Part shown: positions 1 to 5,322 of the stretch, piece by piece | Numbering within the stretch: the stretch's first letter is position 1 | Layout of the letters: every line of letters starts with the position of its first letter | Origin: Candidatus Aminicenantota bacterium | GTDB lineage: Bacteria; Acidobacteriota; Aminicenantia; S016-38 | Assembly: GCA_021161165.1 (NCBI GenBank) | Contig: JAGHBF010000088.1 | Span: 1 to 5,699 of the forward strand | Direction of reading: 5' to 3' | Length of the DNA: 5,699 nucleotides | Notes under the pieces: generated by a model | The model's input: the letters and a program-made list of their open reading frames with translations, nothing else | The model's database searches: none | Told to the model about the DNA's origin: nothing | Position numbers and translations under genes: made by a program

Positions 1-16
1 ATATTCTACCATTATG

Positions 17-45
17 TTGACATCAATCGAAAATACTTATATATT
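17..45 (+). promoter_or_regulatory. Sigma-70-type promoter of the + strand gene cluster
   Basis: A perfect -35 box, TTGACA, lies at 17-22. After a 17-bp spacer comes TATATT at 40-45, one mismatch from the TATAAT -10 consensus. The expected start point is near base 52, giving a leader of about 25 nt before the ATG at 77. Box quality and exact spacing make this a strong housekeeping promoter by consensus. It is the only convincing promoter seen on the + strand, so it probably drives the whole cluster. The start site is inferred, not observed. Confidence 0.8.
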
Positions 46-50
46 TTATT

Positions 51-64
51 TTGTGAGATCACAA
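51..64. promoter_or_regulatory. Inverted repeat over the predicted transcription start, possible operator
   Basis: TTGTGA (51-56) and TCACAA (59-64) are perfect reverse complements separated by two bases. The dyad covers the predicted +1 (about 52) and its right end shares two A residues with the Shine-Dalgarno sequence. The half-sites look like CRP/FNR-family half-sites, but those are normally separated by about 4-6 bp, so this is not a canonical site of that family. It could bind a dimeric repressor. In the RNA it could also form a 5-bp stem with a 4-nt loop beside the ribosome site. Function is inferred from position and symmetry only. Confidence 0.4.
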
Positions 65-70
65 GGAGGT
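63..70 (+). promoter_or_regulatory. Strong Shine-Dalgarno sequence deciding the lipoprotein start
   Basis: AAGGAGGT is nearly a full anti-16S match and ends 6 nt before the ATG at 77. It decides the start: the in-frame ATG at 14 lies upstream of the -35 box and has no such site. It is much stronger than anything in front of the downstream genes, whose starts abut the preceding stop codons. Confidence 0.85.
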
Positions 71-76
71 ATTTCT

Positions 77-1750
77 ATGAAAAAAGTTGTAAAATTAGGA
101 ATTTTCGTCATAATAGTAGCCCTTTTGTTAACACCGGCTTGCAAGGAAATCAAATGGAAAAACCATTTTAAAAGGGCTAATCAATATTATGCCAAAAAAG
201 ATTTTAAAAATGCGGCAATTGAATATGAGAAAGCTCTACAGTACAACCCTCAGCTTTTGCCTGCACACTTTTTCCTTGCTGCATCTTATCAGGCTCTTTA
301 CAGACCCTCCTATGACAGTCAGTCATTCAAAGAACGTGCTTCCAAAACCACCTATGCTGTGGCTCTAAAGTATGAAGTTGAAAAGGACCTTGCAAAAAAG
401 CTTGCAGAGCTAAGCACGAGAAAAAGATTGGAAGCAGCTTACTACCTTCTGAAAGCGGAATGGTATGAACCTCTCAAAGGGGCTGATCTGAGAACTGATA
501 ATATTTATTTAACGGATATAAAAATAATTGGTAAAAAGCTAAAACCTGCTCAACTTGTGGATTACTACCTAAACATGTTCAACAGAACCCTTGAGGAAGT
601 TAAAAACGAAATAGCCCAGGAAGAAGCTAAGAAGGCTGAAGAGGAAGCAAAAGCTAAAGCAGAAGAAGAGGCAAAGAAAACAAAGGCTGGCCAAAAAACG
701 AAAAAGGCCAAAAAACCAGAGGAAGAAAAACCCGAAGAAATCGTAAGGGAAAATGTAGGATTTGCCATTAAATACATTGAAAACAGATTGAGGGTGTTAA
801 AAGCAATAGAACACTTTAAATATTACCTTGAAAATGTAGAAAATGAGGAAGATAAAAGAAAGGTAGTTCAGGCTCTTGCGGAAATTTATGATAGAATGGG
901 AGACTTCGATAATGCGGAGAAATACTTCCTTGAATTCTTCGGAGAAAAGCCCCAGAATCCTCAGTACTACTATATTCTTGCTGAATTCTATGTAAAGTAT
1001 GGAAAGTTTGACAAAGCTGAAGAGTATTACAAAAAGAGAATAGAACTCGACCCGAATGACCCGGAAGGATGGTTGTATCTTGCAAGCTTCTATCAGAATC
1101 AGATGCGTATGCTCCCTAAGGAAAACAAAAAAGAAATATTCGAAAAAGCTATTGACCTTATGAACAAAGCCATTGCAGCACTCGAAAAAAGAGTAGAGAT
1201 AGTCCCGGACCCTGAAATTAAAGACGGTCAAAAAATTGCAAAAGTAAAACTTGAAAACCTCCCGGAGGGAATTCAATTTCCTGAAGAACTTAAGGATAAA
1301 ATAAGCTACGATCCCAACAAAAAGGTTCTCATTTACAAAGGAACCATGAGCGACCAGGAAAAACAGCAACTTCTCGGGCTTTCCGATGACCCTGCTTATA
1401 AGAAAGCCATAAATCTCCTATACTATAGCTCCAATAAAGAAAAGGCGTATTACGAAATCGGTGTTTACTGCTGGGCTAAGAGCTATAACATAAGAAGAGT
1501 TATGACTATCGATGAAAGAGTTGCTACTTTAAAGAAAGGACTTAAAGCTCTCGACAAAGCTCTGAAACTCAATCCTGAATATGCCAATGCCTATGCTTAC
1601 AAAAACCTTATCTACAGGGAATTTGCAAAAGTCAATCCTTTAAAGAAAAACTACTATCTCAAGCTTGCCCAGAAAGAAATGAATAAATACAATGAAATCG
1701 TAAAGAAGAAAATGGCAAAACAGAAAGCCCTGGAGAGCCTTGAGAAATAA
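77..1750 (+). CDS. TPR-repeat lipoprotein, probably envelope-anchored
   Basis: The 557-residue product opens with a lipoprotein-type signal: Lys2, Lys3 and Lys6, a hydrophobic stretch at about 7-18, then TPAC with Cys22 as the likely lipidated residue. Thr at -3 and Pro at -2 make the lipobox imperfect. A TPR-like helix pair lies at about 30-63. Further TPRs are clear at about 262-328 (for example YDRMGDFDNAEKYFLEFF) and 484-505 (LKALDKALKLNPEYANAYAY). Residues about 172-222 form a Lys/Glu/Ala-rich, probably coiled or disordered linker. Residues about 394-449 are not TPR-like and look like an inserted small domain. TPR proteins are protein-binding scaffolds. By family analogy this one would act in envelope assembly, secretion or polysaccharide export, but no partner is identifiable. 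It is the first gene after the promoter and its TAA directly abuts the serS ATG. The exact role is unknown. Confidence 0.85.
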   Translation: MKKVVKLGIFVIIVALLLTPACKEIKWKNHFKRANQYYAKKDFKNAAIEYEKALQYNPQLLPAHFFLAASYQALYRPSYDSQSFKERASKTTYAVALKYEVEKDLAKKLAELSTRKRLEAAYYLLKAEWYEPLKGADLRTDNIYLTDIKIIGKKLKPAQLVDYYLNMFNRTLEEVKNEIAQEEAKKAEEEAKAKAEEEAKKTKAGQKTKKAKKPEEEKPEEIVRENVGFAIKYIENRLRVLKAIEHFKYYLENVENEEDKRKVVQALAEIYDRMGDFDNAEKYFLEFFGEKPQNPQYYYILAEFYVKYGKFDKAEEYYKKRIELDPNDPEGWLYLASFYQNQMRMLPKENKKEIFEKAIDLMNKAIAALEKRVEIVPDPEIKDGQKIAKVKLENLPEGIQFPEELKDKISYDPNKKVLIYKGTMSDQEKQQLLGLSDDPAYKKAINLLYYSSNKEKAYYEIGVYCWAKSYNIRRVMTIDERVATLKKGLKALDKALKLNPEYANAYAYKNLIYREFAKVNPLKKNYYLKLAQKEMNKYNEIVKKKMAKQKALESLEK

Positions 1751-3031
1751 ATGCTTGACAGGGACTTTCTCAGGAAAAATGTAGAATTCGTTCAGCAAAA
1801 GCTAAGAGAAAGGGGGTATGATTTAAATCTCACCCCCTTTCTCGCCCTCGATGATGAAAGAAGAACTTTAAAACAAGAAATAGATAACCTGAGAAGACTT
1901 AGAAAGGAAAGGTCAAAGGAATACGGAAGGTTAAAATCTCAGGGGAAAGAAGACAAAAGCTTAAGAGAAGAAGCAAGGAAAATCGGAGACGAAATTCAGG
2001 AAAAAGAAAACCGATTACGGGAGATTGAAAAACAAATACATGAGTTTCTTTTAACCATTCCCAATATACCACATCCTTCAGTTCCTGTAGGAGAGGATGA
2101 AAATGACAATGTTGAAATAAGAAAATGGGGCAAGATAAAAGAATTTGATTTTGAACCTCTTCCACACTGGGAACTCGGAACAAGACTGGGAATGTTCGAT
2201 TTCCCCAGAGCCGCTAAAATCACTGGCGCAAGATTTGCTATGTCCTATTCGGACCTCGCAAAAATAGAACGAGCGCTTATCTCTTTAATGTTAGACCTCC
2301 ATACTAAAAAGGGCTATATGGAAGTGCTTCCTCCTTTTATTTCCAATGAAGCATCTCTTATAGGAACTGGAAATCTACCAAAATTTAAGGAGGAACTTTT
2401 CAAAATCGAGGGTAAAGATTGGTATTTAATACCTACTGCAGAAGTCCCTCTTACCAATATTTACAGAGACGAGATTTTACAGGAGGCAGAGCTTCCAAAA
2501 AAATTTGTTGCTTACACTCCCTGCTTCAGGGCTGAAGCTGGAGCCGCTGGTAAGGACACAAAGGGTTTAATAAGATTACATCAATTCAATAAAGTGGAGC
2601 TCATGATTTTTTCCAGGCCCGAAGATTCCTATCAAATGCTCGAGGTTTTAACCTCAGATGCAGAAGATGTTTTAAAAACACTTGAACTTCCTTATAGAGT
2701 GGTAGCGCTTTGCACAGGAGACCTGGGCTTTTCCTCAGCAAAAACATACGATATAGAAGTCTGGATGCCAAGCTATGGAAAATATGTGGAGATCTCATCC
2801 TGCTCTAATTTTGAAGCATTTCAGGCAAGGAGAGCCAATATAAGATATAAAGGCCCTGGATTTAAAAAGCCAGAATTTGTGCATACACTAAATGGTTCGG
2901 GTCTCGCTATAGGAAGAACGGTTGCTGCAATAATGGAAAATTTCCAGAATAAAGATGGCAGTATCACAATTCCAGAAGCCATTAGACCATATATGGGAGG
3001 GCAAAGTTTAATAAAGAGTGTTAAAATATAA
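1751..3031 (+). CDS. serS: Seryl-tRNA synthetase (serine--tRNA ligase)
   Basis: This cytoplasmic enzyme activates serine with ATP and loads it on tRNA-Ser; bacterial enzymes can also charge tRNA-Sec. The 426-residue length is normal for bacterial SerRS. Residues 1 to about 105 form the N-terminal domain with the long antiparallel coiled coil (about 27-102) that grips the long variable arm of tRNA-Ser. The class II core follows: the motif 1 region GYMEVLPPFISN (188-199), the substrate-binding TAEVPLTN (229-236), motif 2 from FRAEAGAAGKDTKG to RLHQF (259-279, with Arg260 and Glu262), EISSCSNFEAFQARR (347-361), and motif 3 GSGLAIGRTVAAIMENFQ (382-399, with Arg389). No key residue appears missing. 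The ATG directly follows the upstream TAA. The nearest Shine-Dalgarno-like GGAG (1732-1735) is 15 nt away, so translational coupling is likely. tRNA-Ser(UGA) starts 6 nt after the stop. Confidence 0.98.
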   Translation: MLDRDFLRKNVEFVQQKLRERGYDLNLTPFLALDDERRTLKQEIDNLRRLRKERSKEYGRLKSQGKEDKSLREEARKIGDEIQEKENRLREIEKQIHEFLLTIPNIPHPSVPVGEDENDNVEIRKWGKIKEFDFEPLPHWELGTRLGMFDFPRAAKITGARFAMSYSDLAKIERALISLMLDLHTKKGYMEVLPPFISNEASLIGTGNLPKFKEELFKIEGKDWYLIPTAEVPLTNIYRDEILQEAELPKKFVAYTPCFRAEAGAAGKDTKGLIRLHQFNKVELMIFSRPEDSYQMLEVLTSDAEDVLKTLELPYRVVALCTGDLGFSSAKTYDIEVWMPSYGKYVEISSCSNFEAFQARRANIRYKGPGFKKPEFVHTLNGSGLAIGRTVAAIMENFQNKDGSITIPEAIRPYMGGQSLIKSVKI

Positions 3032-3037
3032 ATATAA

Positions 3038-3126
3038 GGAGGGATGGCCGAGTGGTTGAAGGCGGCGGTTTTGAAAACCGCTTTCCGGTTGACGCCGGAA
3101 CGGGGGTTCGAATCCCTCTCCCTCCG
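3038..3126 (+). tRNA. tRNA-Ser with anticodon UGA
   Basis: This 89-nt class II tRNA has a perfect 7-bp acceptor stem (GGAGGGA with TCCCTCC) and G as discriminator base, normal for serine. The D arm contains the invariant GG. The anticodon stem GCGGT/ACCGC encloses TTTGAAA, giving anticodon UGA, which reads UCA and probably other UCN codons. The long variable arm has a TTCCGG/CCGGAA stem, the SerRS recognition feature. The T arm has loop TTCGAAT and one G-U pair. The 3' CCA is not encoded (the discriminator is followed by CAT), so a CCA-adding enzyme must complete it. Its G+C of about 63% is far above the flanking genes. It should be co-transcribed with serS and cut out by RNase P and 3' processing. 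Confidence 0.97.
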
Positions 3127-3132
3127 CATTAA

Positions 3133-3146
3133 TTTTTTTTCTTTTT
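3133..3146 (+). terminator. T-rich tract after tRNA-Ser, possible weak or partial terminator
   Basis: T8-C-T5 begins 6 nt after the tRNA. The nearest upstream hairpin is the tRNA T arm or acceptor stem, and there is no separate dedicated GC-rich stem, so this is not a textbook intrinsic terminator. It could reduce readthrough into the J-domain gene or mark the 3' processing region of the tRNA. No promoter is visible between it and the ATG at 3160, which argues that at least part of the transcription continues. Confidence 0.25.
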
Positions 3147-3159
3147 AGGCAGGCTAAAA

Positions 3160-4533
3160 ATGGAAAAAACTGTTAACATTACTTACTTCTTAAGAAAACT
3201 TCTGAAGACTCCGAAAACAGGAAGATTAATAGTAGAAAAAAACAAATTAAGAAGAGAATTTTACTTCACTGATTCCTTTCTAACCTATTCCATTTCCAAT
3301 TCACCTGAAGAAAAATTCGGTAAGTTTCTTCACCTTTTCGGAGTTCACCTACCTGAAAATGTGGAAAAATCTATCAGGGAAGGAAAATATAAATCTCGGG
3401 TAGGAAAGCACCTTGTGGAGCTCGGATTTATAGATGAGAAATTGCTGAATCAAATTCTTAAACACCAGACGAAGGAAATATTAATAGCTGCTATAGGAGA
3501 ATTTAACATTAAGTATAGATGGGATGCAAATGTCTCTTCTCCCAATCAATCTTTCAGTGCTGATTTACCTCTACTTCCTCTGATTATAGAGGGCCTTCGA
3601 AGGATAGAAGATTACGAATCCCTCAAGAACATATTGAGAGGTGAAGTAGAACCAGAAGTGGCCTTTGACAGTTCACTTCTAAAAAATTTGAGCGAACTGG
3701 AGTATAAAATCTTCCAGAAAATTAAAGAAGGAGAAAAGCCTAAACCAGAGGATTTTAATATTTCTCCTGAAAAATTTAATAAAATCATCTTCACCCTTCT
3801 CGCTCTGGGATTCATTAGAATAAAAGGAGAGAGAGACGAACTGTCAGACCTCGAAAAGGTCTATTCAAAGCTGGGTGTTGCTAATTACTGGGAACTTCTC
3901 GGAGTTCCGATGAATGCAGACACCACGGCAATAAAAAATTCCTATTATGCTCTTTCAAAAAAGTTCCATCCTGATAAGTTTGCTTCTTACGGAGAACAAG
4001 CAAAAGAAATGGCTTCAAAGGTTTTTTCTGAATTAACCAGAGCCTTTGAGACACTAACAAATCCAAAAAAGAAAAAAGAGTATGTAGAAAAGACCAGGCC
4101 AGTAGTGGCAAAAGGAGAGGAAGAAGAGACTCCCGCCAGAATTACACCGGAAGAACGCTTTAAGGAAGGCAAGTTAATGTTTAATAGAAAGAAATATAGA
4201 GAAGCAGCTTATCTTTTTGAAATAGCTTCAAAAATGGAACCCAACAACTACAAATATCTTTACTGGTTGGGACTGGCACTCTCCAGGCAACTAGGAAAGG
4301 AGAAAGAAGCGGAAGAAGCTTTAACCAAGGCTGCTGAACTTTCCCCCTGGGATGCTCAACCTTATGTAGCAATGGCCTCTATGTATGCGAAAAGGAGGCT
4401 AACTTCTAAGGCACTAAAACTCCTTAATAAAGCTCTTTCTATCGATCCCACACATCCAACAGCATTGAAACTAAAGAGCACTCTGGAAAAAAAGACCAAG
4501 AAAAAAGGATTTTTAGATTTCTTCAAAAAATAA
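3160..4533 (+). CDS. DUF4388 (PATAN)-J-domain-TPR protein
   Basis: The 457-residue product has no signal peptide or membrane segment, so it is probably cytoplasmic. Domains in order: a DUF4388/PATAN-like region (about 5-155) containing TGRLIVEKNKLRREFYF and the recurrent VGKHLVELGFIDEKLLNQIL stretch; a winged-helix-like segment (about 176-223); a J domain (about 242-310) with NYWELLGVP and an intact HPD motif (His270-Pro271-Asp272); and TPR repeats (about 331-435), ending in a Lys-rich tail with GFLDFFKK. J domains stimulate DnaK ATPase through HPD, so this is probably a specialised DnaK co-chaperone whose targets are chosen by the PATAN and TPR parts. It lacks the G/F, zinc-finger and substrate-binding parts of true DnaJ. 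The ATG follows the tRNA by 33 nt with only a weak AGGCAGG upstream. Its TAA abuts the next gene. PATAN domains elsewhere occur in signalling and motility proteins; the role here is unknown. Confidence 0.9.
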   Translation: MEKTVNITYFLRKLLKTPKTGRLIVEKNKLRREFYFTDSFLTYSISNSPEEKFGKFLHLFGVHLPENVEKSIREGKYKSRVGKHLVELGFIDEKLLNQILKHQTKEILIAAIGEFNIKYRWDANVSSPNQSFSADLPLLPLIIEGLRRIEDYESLKNILRGEVEPEVAFDSSLLKNLSELEYKIFQKIKEGEKPKPEDFNISPEKFNKIIFTLLALGFIRIKGERDELSDLEKVYSKLGVANYWELLGVPMNADTTAIKNSYYALSKKFHPDKFASYGEQAKEMASKVFSELTRAFETLTNPKKKKEYVEKTRPVVAKGEEEETPARITPEERFKEGKLMFNRKKYREAAYLFEIASKMEPNNYKYLYWLGLALSRQLGKEKEAEEALTKAAELSPWDAQPYVAMASMYAKRRLTSKALKLLNKALSIDPTHPTALKLKSTLEKKTKKKGFLDFFKK

Positions 4534-5322
4534 GTGGACATATACAACCTTATAAAGAATAATTTTCTTCCCGGCAAAAAACGTGTGCTTGAAGCAGGAT
4601 GTGGAAATGGTGACTTTTTAAGAGAAGCTTCCAGTCAATATCCAGACATTGTCTTTTATGGAGTAGACCCATATATTAACACATACAATGAAGGAAATCT
4701 TTATCTTATAAAAGAATATGCTGAAAACATCGCAAAACTTCCGGGGTGGTTTGATCTTATATTTTCTATTCATTCGCTTCATCATTTTTCTTCCGCTGAA
4801 GAATTCTTTAAATCCTGCGAAGGAAAACTAAAGCTAAATGGTGAACTTATCATTTATGACTGGAAACAGGGAGCAAAAACAGGGATTCCGGAAAAGTATT
4901 ACAGTTTAGGCGAAATCAAGAAGTTTATTGAAAAAACTTTCCTGAAAATAGTTTCAGCATATACAGAAGGGGAAAATAACATTTTAATAGCAACAAAAAA
5001 AGTTGCTTTTGTAGCTGTAGCTACTGATGATGGAGAAACAGTTTTCGAGAAAATGTTTGGAAGAGCCACATTCTTTAAAATTTATGAATACCGAAATGGA
5101 AAACTGAGTTATCGTAAAACTATAAGGAATAAATATAGAGACACTTTTCAACATCTAAAAACCTACGACGTTTATTCTCAGGTTGATTTTTGTGAATTCA
5201 TAATAACCGGAAATATAGGTAAAAAAGGAGAACAGAGATTAAAATCTCTGGGAACGGAAATAATTAAAGCTAAAGGAAATATAGAAAATGTTATCTATTC
5301 TTCATTCAAAGAAAAAATCTGA
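4534..5322 (+). CDS. Fusion of class I SAM methyltransferase and NifX/NifB-C-terminal-like (Nitro_FeMo-Co) domain
   Basis: The 262-residue product has two parts. Residues 1-155 resemble a Rossmann-fold SAM methyltransferase: VLEAGCGNGD (18-27, with Gly22, Gly24 and Gly26), an acidic residue closing strand 2 (Asp45 in GVDPY), FDLIFSIHSLHHF (73-85), and a last strand LIATKK. Residues 156-256 match the Nitro_FeMo-Co family (NifX, NafY, NifB C-terminus): VAVATDDG (160-167), MFGRATFFKIYEY (174-186) and the late ITGNIGKKGEQRLKSLG (224-240). In that family the domain binds or carries Fe-S/metal-cluster precursors, but many members occur outside nitrogen fixation and have unknown roles. The methyl acceptor is unknown. 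The GTG start is the only plausible one: TAA precedes it in frame, and the next in-frame Met is residue 174. No start codon lies at the domain boundary, so the fusion looks genuine. No nif gene is in view. A good Shine-Dalgarno sequence is absent, suggesting coupling to the upstream gene. Confidence 0.85.
   Translation: MDIYNLIKNNFLPGKKRVLEAGCGNGDFLREASSQYPDIVFYGVDPYINTYNEGNLYLIKEYAENIAKLPGWFDLIFSIHSLHHFSSAEEFFKSCEGKLKLNGELIIYDWKQGAKTGIPEKYYSLGEIKKFIEKTFLKIVSAYTEGENNILIATKKVAFVAVATDDGETVFEKMFGRATFFKIYEYRNGKLSYRKTIRNKYRDTFQHLKTYDVYSQVDFCEFIITGNIGKKGEQRLKSLGTEIIKAKGNIENVIYSSFKEKI
5221..5250 (-). terminator. Possible intrinsic terminator for the minus-strand gene, inside the opposing CDS
   Basis: CAGAGAT (5233-5239) and ATCTCTG (5244-5250) form a perfect 7-bp stem with a 4-nt loop. 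Read on the minus strand, the stem is followed by TTCTCC and then six T (complement of A6 at 5221-5226), about 45 nt past the minus-strand stop at 5295-5297. That is terminator-like, but the stem has modest G+C and the T run starts 6 nt late. On the + strand no T tract follows. It lies within the NifX-like coding region, so chance is a real alternative. Confidence 0.35.

Noticed and set aside
51..64. Canonical CRP/FNR site
   Set aside because: The half-sites TGTGA and TCACA are right, but the spacer is 2 bp instead of the usual 6 (CRP). It is kept only as a generic dyad.
14..76. Upstream in-frame ATG at 14 as the start of the lipoprotein
   Set aside because: It precedes the -35 and -10 boxes, has no ribosome site, and would bury the signal peptide. 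The ATG at 77 has an excellent Shine-Dalgarno sequence and begins the signal peptide exactly.
590..742. Lys/Glu/Ala-rich stretch of the lipoprotein as a DNA repeat array
   Set aside because: It is amino-acid low complexity (variations on EEAKK/EEAKA) without a regular nucleotide repeat unit; best seen as a linker or coiled coil.
797..1369. 190-codon minus-strand frame, Phe-rich
   Set aside because: It is antisense to the Lys/Glu-rich TPR gene; Lys and Glu codons read backwards give Phe, Leu and Ser. It shows no recognisable domain or ribosome site.
3089..3117. TTGACG inside the tRNA as a -35 box for the J-domain gene
   Set aside because: The bases 17 nt downstream are in the T arm and bear no resemblance to a -10 box.
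2821..3129. 102-codon minus-strand frame beginning MRRERDSNPRSG
   Set aside because: This is the familiar false protein made by translating the complement of a tRNA gene; it runs antisense to tRNA-Ser and the end of serS.
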